From Chitinispirillaceae bacterium (GTDB lineage Bacteria; Fibrobacterota; Chitinivibrionia; Chitinivibrionales; Chitinispirillaceae): a stretch of 64,000 nucleotides of DNA. Shown here piece after piece: positions 18,384 to 27,363 of the stretch. The stretch spans positions 55,907 through 119,906 of the forward strand of contig JAFGIN010000122.1 of NCBI GenBank assembly GCA_016929595.1, written 5' to 3'. Each line of letters opens with the position of its first letter. Position 1 is the first letter of the stretch. The translations under genes were made by a program, and so were the position numbers. Below the pieces are notes generated by a model. It did not search any database. It saw only the letters and a list, made by a program, of their open reading frames with translations, and was not told where the DNA came from.

Positions 18384-18753
18384 TATGACCTCAAAAATTT
18401 TTTTAAAAAAGGAATTATACGGATAGATACTTCTAAAAGCAGAAGACCGTAACCACGATGTTGAGTTTTTATCAAAATAACACAATTTTAAGGCAATAGC
18501 ATAAAATATTTTGTTTTAAACGTTTCGAAAACACCTGTTAACGCTCCCTTTTTTACCTTTACAATTCTCACCATGGATGGATGGCATCAGGCTTGATCAT
18601 CTTATTGCAGATGATATCCATACATCTGAAAACAGTTTTGGTTCTACCGATCCGTTCATCCAAACTGTTTTATCCATAATTGAAAACTAACTGCAAGCTA
18701 ACGAAAAACTAACAAAATGCATCTATTTTGTGTTCTATCAAGAAAGGCTTGTT
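18384..18753. other. Divergent intergenic region with a short coding-like frame
   Basis: 370 bp between the DUF349 gene (minus) and a GNAT gene (plus). An open frame from 18520 to the TAA at 18688-18690 reads 'FSPWMDGIRLDHLIADDIH' and later 'DPFIQTVLSIIEN'. This looks protein-like but has no clear start signal, and could be the 3' remnant of a lost gene. AAGAAAGG at 18740-18747 is the ribosome site of the GNAT gene. Confidence 0.4.
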
Positions 18754-19341
18754 GTGACGTTGTTTCCCGAAATTAAATCCAGACGATTACTTCTAAGAAA
18801 CTTTGTAAGTACCGACATCAATTCGGTATTTACTATTATTTCCAAAGGACTGATTACCGAACTTCATGATTCCACAACTATCTCCAACGTTGCACAGGTG
18901 GAAGCCATGCTGAAAAAACGAATATTCAGGAATAATCAGGAGTTGGATTATAGTGGGAAATGGGCAATCGTACCTGAATCTGATCCAACACAGCTTATTG
19001 GCTCCTGTGGTTACCATAATAGCAACAGAAACTGTTGTTCTGTAGAAATTTGTTACAGACTTTACCCCGAATACCGGAACAAGGGTTATGCATATGAGGC
19101 AGTTTCATCCATGATTAATTATTGTTTTACTTATAATTTTCCATTCTACCTGAATAGAATTTCAGCCATAACCGATACTGACAGCTCGAGATCGATCTCA
19201 CTTCTTAAAAAAGTTGGTTTTTGGGAAGAAGGTATTTTATCACAAAATGACTCCGGAATAAACAACATTCATAACTATCGTTGGTTTTCTTTACTCCGCA
19301 GTGCATATTTATCTAAAAAAGCTGACCCTTTCTTGATCTGA
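18754..19341 (+). CDS. GNAT-family acetyltransferase (RimJ/RimL-like)
   Basis: About 195 aa from a GTG start placed 6 nt after AAGAAAGG; an upstream GTG at 18730 is in frame but precedes that site. The GNAT core is clear: 'IKSRRLLLRNFVSTDINSVF' at the start, 'VEICYRLYPEYRNKGYAYEAVSSMINYCF' for the acetyl-CoA loop, and 'RISAITDTDSSRSISLLKKVGFWEEGIL' at the end. This is the RimJ/RimL-type pattern (acetylation of protein N-termini or small amines). The actual acceptor is not predictable. Monocistronic. Confidence 0.85.
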   Translation: MTLFPEIKSRRLLLRNFVSTDINSVFTIISKGLITELHDSTTISNVAQVEAMLKKRIFRNNQELDYSGKWAIVPESDPTQLIGSCGYHNSNRNCCSVEICYRLYPEYRNKGYAYEAVSSMINYCFTYNFPFYLNRISAITDTDSSRSISLLKKVGFWEEGILSQNDSGINNIHNYRWFSLLRSAYLSKKADPFLI

Positions 19342-19428
19342 ATCAACCACCTTTTTCACTTCAATTACTCAACCATCCCTCTGATCCAACTTTCGTCAAC
19401 TTTAGCGGGAGGTGAGTTATTTTGCGTT

Positions 19429-19464
19429 GGCTCCCTTTCTCCATAAGTGGAGAGAGGCGAATGC
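19429..19464. repeat. CTCCCTTTCTCCA intergenic repeat, copy 1
   Basis: GGCTCCCTTTCTCCATAAGT followed by GGAGAGAGGCGAATGCC is shared, with small changes and one insertion, with 51444-51493. The core is palindromic (CTCTCTCCAC-type). Non-coding; origin unknown. Confidence 0.5.
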
Positions 19465-19552
19465 CTGCGTTGATTGCAGTGGCGCTCAGAACTGGGCTGT
19501 AAACAGTTTTTGATTCACTTAGTCACTTAGATCGATTCAGCAGAAATAAAAA

Positions 19553-19578
19553 GCGTCCTGTAAATCACTACAGGACGC
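19553..19578 (-). terminator. Intrinsic terminator of the first HzsA-like gene
   Basis: Perfect 10-bp stem GCGTCCTGTA / TACAGGACGC with a 6-nt loop, followed on the minus strand by TTTTTATTTC. It lies 30 nt beyond the stop at 19608. Confidence 0.85.
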
Positions 19579-19607
19579 GCAACGTTATATTACAGAGTAA
19601 AAAAAAG

Positions 19608-22334
19608 TTACTTAACAACAGAGATCATCTGTTCACATCTTTCACCTGCACCATCAAATCTGACAACGTAAGCACCTGTACTGAGATTTGATGGGAGCGA
19701 AATAGTTGTCGACCTTATCGCATCCTGTTTTGACAATTTCGTACGAAACATTACTCTTCCACCCAGGTCTGTTACCATGAAAATGCCAGCAGCGCTTCTT
19801 TGTAAAACTATCTGCTGCTGTTTTGCAAAATACTGAATGCCGGCATTTTTGACTAAGTTGATTGCGCTGAAATTGCTTTGATCACTATCAAAATTAATGG
19901 CATTTGGTACAGGTCCATTCTTGATTAATTCTTCAATATTCTTCTCTTCAATCGTTTCCCATTTCAAGCGTTTATCAAGCAACTTCATATACTGAGTTGA
20001 ATCTGCAGCTTTCATGTAATCGGTATAGAAACCCGAATGGGGGCAGCACAGATCGATCCAGCATGCAATAATCTCTTTCTCTTTTTTTGTAAGTTTAACA
20101 TCATTATGTTTGGCATTAATAACTTTTGTCATTAAAGGGCTCTTTGATGAACCAAAAGCATAGGCTGACTGCTGTTCAGACATGGAGAAAATAGATAAAC
20201 AATTGATATATGTTCCTGAACCAAAAGACGCTGCTTTTTCGGTCAGATTAACATAAGATCTTGTCCAGTACCGTTTGGAATCTTTGTAATCTGCATCAGA
20301 GAGGTCTGCACCCCATATAAGATCACCCCGCAGGTCCAGCCCTGACTCGTGACCAGCCTTATGACAAGTTATACAATGCTGATCCAGAATGGGCTGTATC
20401 ATATCTCCATATTTAAAGTGCCGGCCCTCGATACCTAGAGGTTTATCAAGTTCTTTTGGTTCCCCTGCTAATGCTACCTGCCCAGGGTTTGGCGATTCGG
20501 TCTTTGGTTCATGACAGCCAACGCAGGGAAATTGCTCACCCGGCATAAGCGTTGACCAGCTTCGCATCGTTGCAATACAGTATCCATTGGAATCGAGTAC
20601 CTGAAAATAGACAGGTGTGAGAGCAGGAACTTTAAAAGCTGCTGAACCATCATCATAAATTTTCGCTTCACCCAGAACAGTTTTCGATTCCCATGATGCA
20701 CCAAATTTTGCAACAGGGCAGGATACAAATCCGGATTGTCCACCAGTCTGCCCTATCGTTGCACCCTGAACACGGTAATCGATCTTTACAACGCGAAGTC
20801 TTTTCGCAGTACCTTTGGCAACTGTACCGGATCTGGTTTTCAACCCTGCACCCACGTATACATTCTGCATCGTGAATATTGCATCATTCTTTGAATAATC
20901 TACTGATGATGCAAGTCTTGGAGGTATTTTGGCCCGTGCTTTTAACAAAACCGGCTGACTTACCGACTGATTATCCCAGGCAAGAAGTTCTCTATTTCCA
21001 TCGACATCCATAAAATACAGTTTGTAAAGTTTTTCTTTTTCAGTCTTACGCCATGAAACAAGAAATTCGTTCTCATTTAAAGGCAGTGGATTCTGAAACA
21101 GAAATTCAACATCTCCGGCAGACATATCATCTTTCTTGACAACAGCTTTTGTTGGACGTTTAGGAGCAATCATCTGAATTCCTGCAGTTCCGTTAGTAGC
21201 TTTAATCGGATCAATGATCATTAACTCACCCGAATAAGGCGCATGATGTCCCCCTGCAACCGCCATTAATTTTTCGGAATTCGGTATCGGCCGAGCATGA
21301 ATCATAGTCATGGGCCAGGTAGTCTGGTTTCCATAAAGTTCAGTCTGATGGGTGCCATCGGGATGCATATAGAACAGCCCCATACATGAAGTAAGAATTC
21401 GGTCATTATATTCCCATCGTGTATAAACAACTGTTCCATTATCCGTCACTACCGGATAAAACGTATGCACCTGATCATATCCTACCCGGCGAAGAAACTT
21501 CCCTTCTCCATTCATCAGATACATGTTTGATACAGGATTCCAGGCACAATCGACCATACCAAAACAACGGGTCGAACTGAACATGATATCACCATTTGGC
21601 AGATAACATGGTTCATAATCAGCTACAACGATATCTGTTGCCGGATCTGTAGTCAGTTGTTTTGGTTTGGATGGATTATCAACCTCCAGCTCATAAAGCT
21701 TATAACCCTTACCTTTTTTACCCGAGATAGCAAATACTACTTTTTTCCCATCAAAAGAAACACAGGGATCTCTGGGAACACCGTCACTCTTTTCAAAAAG
21801 ATAATCGTGTTTTGAATAGTAATTTGTCATTTTAAGATCACAAAGAGCACCACCATTTTGCCAGTTGTCATCAAGAGTTGGCATCCCGATCGTATTTGAG
21901 CTGACGTTTTCATGATATCCTACCAGGAAACCACCGAAATTGTGATGCTTGGCAAATAGGATACGCCCCAGATCAGCTTCATGTTTTTGCATTTTTGAAA
22001 CACGCCGCCAGTGGCATGCCAGCAGATACAGTTTTTCTCCGGAAAGGCTGCCTTTTTCAGCTTCATATTTTGCTTTATAATCAGCCGGCAGTTCTCCAAC
22101 AATTTTTTCGATTGCAGCATCGTAGCTGGAACCACTGACACCATCCTGATCCTTCCAGTCAGCAATAACTTCCGCCGGTATTGTTGATGGCATTTTTTCA
22201 TCAATAGCAGCCAGCAAACCCCGGCCAGGACCAAAAAGTGGACACACCATTAAAACAGCTGCAGCAACAATAAACAAGAACACCTTTTTGTTTAGACATT
22301 CCGCTTTTAAACTGCCCATACATAATTCATACAT
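19608..22334 (-). CDS. HzsA-related secreted di-haem protein with C-terminal sorting domain (paralog 1)
   Basis: 908 aa from the Met placed 5 nt after GGAAGGAGG, rather than an upstream Met at 22358. Signal peptide about 12-45. Residues about 150-560 form a WD/PD40-like propeller ('PCVSFDGKKVVFAISG', 'EPCYLPNGDIMFSSTRCFGMVDC', 'VVTDNGTVVYTRWEYNDR'). Two c-type haem motifs follow: CVGCH (about 602) and CITCH (about 655). A T9SS-type C-terminal domain (about 825-908) ends the protein. The family is named for the hydrazine synthase alpha subunit, but members occur far outside anammox bacteria and their reactions are mostly unknown. Paralogous to 38377-41088. Confidence 0.8.
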   Translation of the reverse strand: MYELCMGSLKAECLNKKVFLFIVAAAVLMVCPLFGPGRGLLAAIDEKMPSTIPAEVIADWKDQDGVSGSSYDAAIEKIVGELPADYKAKYEAEKGSLSGEKLYLLACHWRRVSKMQKHEADLGRILFAKHHNFGGFLVGYHENVSSNTIGMPTLDDNWQNGGALCDLKMTNYYSKHDYLFEKSDGVPRDPCVSFDGKKVVFAISGKKGKGYKLYELEVDNPSKPKQLTTDPATDIVVADYEPCYLPNGDIMFSSTRCFGMVDCAWNPVSNMYLMNGEGKFLRRVGYDQVHTFYPVVTDNGTVVYTRWEYNDRILTSCMGLFYMHPDGTHQTELYGNQTTWPMTMIHARPIPNSEKLMAVAGGHHAPYSGELMIIDPIKATNGTAGIQMIAPKRPTKAVVKKDDMSAGDVEFLFQNPLPLNENEFLVSWRKTEKEKLYKLYFMDVDGNRELLAWDNQSVSQPVLLKARAKIPPRLASSVDYSKNDAIFTMQNVYVGAGLKTRSGTVAKGTAKRLRVVKIDYRVQGATIGQTGGQSGFVSCPVAKFGASWESKTVLGEAKIYDDGSAAFKVPALTPVYFQVLDSNGYCIATMRSWSTLMPGEQFPCVGCHEPKTESPNPGQVALAGEPKELDKPLGIEGRHFKYGDMIQPILDQHCITCHKAGHESGLDLRGDLIWGADLSDADYKDSKRYWTRSYVNLTEKAASFGSGTYINCLSIFSMSEQQSAYAFGSSKSPLMTKVINAKHNDVKLTKKEKEIIACWIDLCCPHSGFYTDYMKAADSTQYMKLLDKRLKWETIEEKNIEELIKNGPVPNAINFDSDQSNFSAINLVKNAGIQYFAKQQQIVLQRSAAGIFMVTDLGGRVMFRTKLSKQDAIRSTTISLPSNLSTGAYVVRFDGAGERCEQMISVVK

Positions 22335-22673
22335 AAATCCTCCTTCCAGGGAGCTCATATTTGAAGGTACTATTTTATTGTTCCAAAGAATTAATCGCTG
22401 TTCCTGTTATATATGTTATTACATTATTACAGTAGGTTTAAAAAAAGAGCAATTTTTTTCCTTTTTTTACGAACAAACGATTTAACAGGATCTACCAATC
22501 AAACGATTAGGATTTAACGTAACCCAATTTAAGGTAACCCAATTTAACGTACTACAACATTTGAATTTGAAGAAAACTCTTGTCATAATATAAGGAATAA
22601 AGTCAAAGAATTCCTGTTTTTATTATAGTGGGGATGAAAGCATCCAACTGCACCTGTTTAAATGATTAAATGC
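22335..22673. other. AT-rich intergenic region with a short direct repeat
   Basis: 339 bp upstream of the HzsA-like gene and downstream of the CcsA-like gene, both minus strand. It should hold the promoter of the former. At 22513-22551 a 16-17-bp unit (GTAACCCAATTTAA plus A/C/G) is repeated in tandem. No gene seen. Confidence 0.5.
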
Positions 22674-24584
22674 TTAGACATGTACAACCGGCAAAGTTTT
22701 GTTTTTCTTTCGTAAAAACATCCAGGTAACTGCTAAAAAGATGAACTCTATAATAAGATAGGTGACAAAAACCTCACCCCCGCCGGAAGCCTTTCCGTAC
22801 GAGTGAAGACCAATACCCATTAAATTTACACCAATCCAGGTACACATAACCATTACGACACCCACTACAGCACCTGTTGCGAGCCCATTATTTTTGATTA
22901 CCCCGGCAACACGTGCATGAAATACAATAAGTCCCCATAATATGATCAGCAGTGCTCCATTCTCTTTTGGATCCCATCCCCAGAATCTTCCCCATGCCTG
23001 ATCAGCCCACAAACCGCCTAAGACAGTTCCGGTAACGGTAAACAGTAGTCCGAAAGCAAACAGCCCATAAATCGCCCGAATACTCTGCAACAGTTGATCG
23101 TTTTCCTCTTTTCTTACAACTTTCTGTATCAGATAAAGATGTGCAACCAGCCCCGCTCCTACAAATCCTGCATAACCCAGTGAAATAGTAACAATATGCG
23201 TTGTCAGCCAGAATGATGAATCCAAAACTGCGATCAGCATTCCCATCGTATCGCCATCACGGGAATAACGGGAAGCAATGTGAAGGAAAATGAAACCTGT
23301 CACCGAAGATATCAGCACACCTATATTTCTCATCCTGATGATTTCAAGCACGATCCCGATAATTACCAGAACCCATGCAGTGAATACAAACGTCTCGAAT
23401 AGATTAGACACGGGAGGATGCCCCATAATCACAAATCGCATTATCAGCCCGATAGTCTGAAAAACCAGTCCGGCCAGTATCAATGTTAAACTTATATGAT
23501 ATGAATATCTCCACAAATATGATATCGCAAGCAGAGAAAACAACGCTGCTATTCCGTACAATACTTTGGAGAAGAAAAACGGGTTCAATCTATTATAGAG
23601 TATCTCGACACCCGGATCGTTTATTTTTGCCCTGTTGCTTTCGAATGTTTTAACAGTGTATTCCCGATACTGCGTAACAGCAGCATCAAAATCAACCTGG
23701 CTTTTCCTCAGATAGCATTCTCGTATGGTAAGCATCAGATTCATCAGTACATGCGGCATCGCATCTGTATGGTAACGGTTTAACAAACCCCAGAGACTGT
23801 ACCACTGCTCTCCCTCAAAAGAAAACTCCGGAATAATATGCGGTTGAGGATTTCCGATCATTCTTTCCATTTCCCGCATTCTTCTTAAAATGTTAATTGC
23901 TTCCTGCTCAGAAGCAGTCAGAGAATCGGCGCTTTTTGTTTGAATTTCCTCTATTTTTCGGGTAATTCTCTGAACTCTATAAAGTAACTGCAGATGCGAC
24001 ACTGGCCGAAGTACCGAAATTCCTAACATTGCTGATACTATTGAATCTGTAATCTGAAACTGTTCTTTAGGCTCGCCAAAACTGAATACCGAACGCAACG
24101 ACATATACTCTCTGACATTTCTGTTAACTCTCGCCATCTCTTTATCGAAAGCCGTCCACTCTCCCGGATCTTTTTTGACAATATCAGCAACCAATTTATC
24201 CATCTGACTAATGGATTTGTATAATTCTGAATAATTGTAGCGCCTTCTTATCCGAGGTGTAATACCTAAAGCATCAGGAATTTCAGGATTATTTATAATG
24301 AAAATCAGATCATCTTCTGCATTTTGAGGCTCAAGCAGTACCCTGCACATCCACTTGAGTGCAGACTCTCCTTTGACGGTCTGTTTACCGGAAAATTGTA
24401 CAAGTTTATTACGGGCGTACGTGTCCATGGGTTTCTTACGTCCGGATTCGAGCACCATTATCTTTCCAAACTGCTCTATTGAAAAGGTGTCCACTGAAGA
24501 ACTGAACGATTCTGTCCACGGAAGTAAGTGTGCCAGACAGGTGATAATCAGTATCCTGTAATTGTAGCTTTTTATATTTTTCAT
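22674..24584 (-). CDS. ccsA: CcsA-like cytochrome c maturation protein (System II)
   Basis: About 636 aa from the Met of 'MKNIKSYNY'; an alternative Met lies at 24620, and neither has a strong ribosome site. After an N-terminal signal/anchor segment comes an extracytoplasmic domain of about 320 residues, then at least eight membrane helices (about 355-630). The haem-binding WWD-type motif is visible as 'WADQAWGRFWGWDPKENGALLIILWG' (about 515-545), with conserved His in the flanking helices. CcsA (CcsB/ResC) exports haem and, with ResB/Ccs1, ligates it to CXXCH motifs. It follows the ResB-like gene by about 50 nt, so the two are co-expressed. Confidence 0.88.
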   Translation of the reverse strand: MKNIKSYNYRILIITCLAHLLPWTESFSSSVDTFSIEQFGKIMVLESGRKKPMDTYARNKLVQFSGKQTVKGESALKWMCRVLLEPQNAEDDLIFIINNPEIPDALGITPRIRRRYNYSELYKSISQMDKLVADIVKKDPGEWTAFDKEMARVNRNVREYMSLRSVFSFGEPKEQFQITDSIVSAMLGISVLRPVSHLQLLYRVQRITRKIEEIQTKSADSLTASEQEAINILRRMREMERMIGNPQPHIIPEFSFEGEQWYSLWGLLNRYHTDAMPHVLMNLMLTIRECYLRKSQVDFDAAVTQYREYTVKTFESNRAKINDPGVEILYNRLNPFFFSKVLYGIAALFSLLAISYLWRYSYHISLTLILAGLVFQTIGLIMRFVIMGHPPVSNLFETFVFTAWVLVIIGIVLEIIRMRNIGVLISSVTGFIFLHIASRYSRDGDTMGMLIAVLDSSFWLTTHIVTISLGYAGFVGAGLVAHLYLIQKVVRKEENDQLLQSIRAIYGLFAFGLLFTVTGTVLGGLWADQAWGRFWGWDPKENGALLIILWGLIVFHARVAGVIKNNGLATGAVVGVVMVMCTWIGVNLMGIGLHSYGKASGGGEVFVTYLIIEFIFLAVTWMFLRKKNKTLPVVHV

Positions 24585-24631
24585 ATGATAAATTCTTTTT
24601 GGAATCCGGTTCACTATCATTCGAATCTGGT

Positions 24632-25747
24632 TTATTTTTTATCTGAGTTGTTGTTTTTCAGTCTTATTACACTCCCTGCAAATTTCCCTGTGAAAGTTAT
24701 AAACAAACCGACTATTATTATAAGCCCTGAAATATAAGGAACAAATCTGAATGGATTATCAACTACAAATAACGTCGTCGCATTAAAACTGTTCTGAGTC
24801 ATAAATCCATTTTGATAAAACGTCAGGGATTTGTACCTGAACGGCCGGTTCATCGTTATTACAACATCCCTGTTAATCCCATCGCCCCTTACCGTTAAAT
24901 GACTCTCATAGCTTTTAGCATCTGTAGTACCCGGATGATTAATATTTACAAACCTGTTCAACGAAATTTCAAAGGGCAGCCTTATTTCGTGTGGCTTCAG
25001 CATAAAATACAAGGTATCATCTGCCATTGTGAACAGAACAGGATCAATTTTTCCACCATACAGTAACAATCTGTTTTCAGAGTTTTCTATGTTATTTTTA
25101 CTGATAACAACAGCTTCAATACCTGGAAAATTTCCAGCCTGATCAGCTGATATTTTCTGGGGTTGTAAAGAATCAATTGACGGTGCAGTACAATTCTGAT
25201 ACAATTTTTTAAACGCCAGAGAAATTGATGTATTCGGGAATGTTATTTTAGTGTCGTTTTTTAATTTATTAAAATGAACTGTATCTGAAACGAAATAGCC
25301 ATGATTGGCACTATTATGTTGTTTTTTAAGTACGATTAATTCCCACAAACTGAAATCACGTGAAAATGTAGTCTTCTGTCGTTCGTATATTGTCAACACT
25401 GATTCTTTTATGTAGATTGAAGCTAAGGCTGTACCGGCAAACAGCACAATAATTCCAATATGCATCAGAAGGACGCCCGACTTTTTAAATGAAAGAGAAA
25501 ATGATTTCAAACCATTGAGAATGAGATTTAAACTCAAAATAATAGCAATAGTTTTCATACCCGGGAAAAGAATAAACCCGAAGAGAAACAACCCCCAGGA
25601 TGAAAAAAATCTATCCTGTGCTGCCAGTAAACCATTATCAATCTGGTAAACAGTTCCGCCGGCAACAAGTATAAAAGTTATTATCAGACAAATGATGGTA
25701 AGTTTGATTGAACCTGACAACCTGATACAATTTTGAATAAAGCGCAT
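24632..25747 (-). CDS. resB: ResB/Ccs1-like cytochrome c maturation protein (System II)
   Basis: About 371 aa from the ATG 6 nt after TTGGAG (an in-frame TTG at 25759 would add four residues). Membrane helices at about 15-35, 42-65 and 85-105, an extracytoplasmic domain (about 110-330, 'LTIYERQKTTFSRDFSLWEL', 'RPFRYKSLTFYQNGFM'), and a last helix at about 335-358. This four-helix layout matches ResB/Ccs1, which holds apocytochrome and haem for ligation by CcsA. The adjacent ccsA-like gene supports this. The pair would serve the c-type cytochromes encoded on either side. Confidence 0.85.
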   Translation of the reverse strand: MRFIQNCIRLSGSIKLTIICLIITFILVAGGTVYQIDNGLLAAQDRFFSSWGLFLFGFILFPGMKTIAIILSLNLILNGLKSFSLSFKKSGVLLMHIGIIVLFAGTALASIYIKESVLTIYERQKTTFSRDFSLWELIVLKKQHNSANHGYFVSDTVHFNKLKNDTKITFPNTSISLAFKKLYQNCTAPSIDSLQPQKISADQAGNFPGIEAVVISKNNIENSENRLLLYGGKIDPVLFTMADDTLYFMLKPHEIRLPFEISLNRFVNINHPGTTDAKSYESHLTVRGDGINRDVVITMNRPFRYKSLTFYQNGFMTQNSFNATTLFVVDNPFRFVPYISGLIIIVGLFITFTGKFAGSVIRLKNNNSDKK

Positions 25748-25885
25748 CAAAAACTCCAAGAAATAGCTTTTTGTGGCCAGGCAGAAAAAGTATTCTAAAG
25801 TCCACTCAGGAACTCAAAACCACGATTATAACCTTCCCAAATAGAATAACATTATTGTTATTCACCTTTCTCTATCTATAAAAAC

Positions 25886-25916
25886 AACCGGACACACCTG
25901 TGCAGTGTATCCGGTT
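25886..25916 (-). terminator. Intrinsic terminator of the outer-membrane protein gene
   Basis: Stem AACCGGA(c/t)ACAC ... GTGT(a)TCCGGTT with a 7-nt loop, followed on the minus strand by GTTTTTAT. It sits 22 nt after the stop at 25938. Confidence 0.75.
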
Positions 25917-25937
25917 AATCTCTCTGACTCAAACCAA

Positions 25938-27320
25938 TTAGAATGCGTAGGAAACTCGTGTCATCCAATACCAGTCGGTACTTCTCTGACAAAGCTCAGT
26001 ATACCTATAACTTGTTGGAGGACCGAGCATGTAGGGTGCACGTATATGATGGTCGCTTGCAATTTGTCCGCTGATTCGAAATTTCCCAAACTTTCTTGAA
26101 GCATAAACAGACCATTTGAAATCGTCATTAGTAATTGCGCCAGGCTTTCCATCGGGCCACTGGTCATCTTTACTCAGATTGTAATACGTTTTTCCCGGTA
26201 TATATGGCAGAGGTGAACGCTGCTTCCATACCCGTTCTGCAGTATTTGTATATGGTGATGGATTATGCTCGATTTCAATAGCAAGAACATCAAGCAGTTT
26301 GAATGTAGGAAAATTAAAACCTGCCATTACAGGCATTCTCTCGAGCCTGTTTTCATACCATACCGGATAGTTTTTAAATCCAAGAATTGCTGATTCAAAA
26401 TATAATTTCAAATCTTCTTTACCTAATATACCATCACCTCCCCCAAAAATCACTTTAGGATCTATAGTAAATCTTCCCATTAGTTTAGTGCCTCTAAATG
26501 TAAACTTCGTTGTATCACCGGTATTTGTATCTGGAAGACAGACATCATACATTTTATCTCCTCCGTCAAAGATCTCTTTGTCATAAAACGGAGTAGACTT
26601 TCTTCTGTCAACTTCAATAAGGTGCGCATGCATTGCTCCAGCCGAAACCTCTAAGAACCGGGCTAAATTCAGAGAGAATATATACGATAATGAAAAACCA
26701 TGTATAGGGTAGTCTCTCATATCATTCGTAAAATAAAGGTCTGCTTTAAAATCACTTTTCTCACTGAAATATTTGGTGAACCTTCCATGCAGCCCGACAA
26801 GTTTCTCCTTATCTGCCAGTTCAAAACCTGAAACCAGATACGGATAATATGTACCACTTCTAAACAGGTATTCTCCAAGATTTCTTGATTGAGAATTGTA
26901 TTTTACCGGAAAATAACCAAATTCACCAAAGAACTCATGTGAGTCTGAAACATACTTCTTCTCAACCGCAGCATCGATGATATAAGGAACAAAACGTTTT
27001 CTGAGATACTCTGCAGAATTTGCATAGGAATGATCAGCCACCATAAACGCAGTTGTAAGCCCTATATGGAATCTTCCTTTAGTGTTTTCTCCCAATAAAA
27101 ATTCGGCCTTTATACCAGCATCAAAATCAGCCAGGGCCTCCCCGTCAAACTTATAATCTTTTACTGCGTTACCCTTAGCGCTTTCTTCGTGAGACTTTCT
27201 GATACTTCCAAATGTCAAATACCCCCAACTTGACAATTTCACCTTCTCCGAACATTGTTCATCTGCAAAGCAGATAGCAGATAATGCCAGACTGCACAGT
27301 AACAACTTACAAACTTTCAT
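25938..27320 (-). CDS. Putative outer-membrane beta-barrel protein in the cytochrome region
   Basis: 460 aa. Signal peptide (about 1-19, cleaving at CFA-DE) followed by alternating short beta-strands rich in Tyr, Phe and Lys, ending in an aromatic residue ('WMTRVSYAF'). These features fit an outer-membrane barrel. I recognise no family. It lies 43 nt after the beta-propeller cytochrome gene and ends with its own terminator, so it is the last gene of an operon with 27364-30107. A porin or cytochrome conduit role is possible but is inference. Confidence 0.65.
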   Translation of the reverse strand: MKVCKLLLCSLALSAICFADEQCSEKVKLSSWGYLTFGSIRKSHEESAKGNAVKDYKFDGEALADFDAGIKAEFLLGENTKGRFHIGLTTAFMVADHSYANSAEYLRKRFVPYIIDAAVEKKYVSDSHEFFGEFGYFPVKYNSQSRNLGEYLFRSGTYYPYLVSGFELADKEKLVGLHGRFTKYFSEKSDFKADLYFTNDMRDYPIHGFSLSYIFSLNLARFLEVSAGAMHAHLIEVDRRKSTPFYDKEIFDGGDKMYDVCLPDTNTGDTTKFTFRGTKLMGRFTIDPKVIFGGGDGILGKEDLKLYFESAILGFKNYPVWYENRLERMPVMAGFNFPTFKLLDVLAIEIEHNPSPYTNTAERVWKQRSPLPYIPGKTYYNLSKDDQWPDGKPGAITNDDFKWSVYASRKFGKFRISGQIASDHHIRAPYMLGPPTSYRYTELCQRSTDWYWMTRVSYAF

Positions 27321-27363
27321 AATATTTTTTCCTTTACCGCCTTAAAGAAACATTAAAATTAAA

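Noticed and set aside
19608..22334. Hydrazine synthase, implying anammox metabolism
   Set aside because: The HzsA-related family is much broader than anammox, and no HzsB/HzsC, hydrazine dehydrogenase or nitrite-reductase gene is present.
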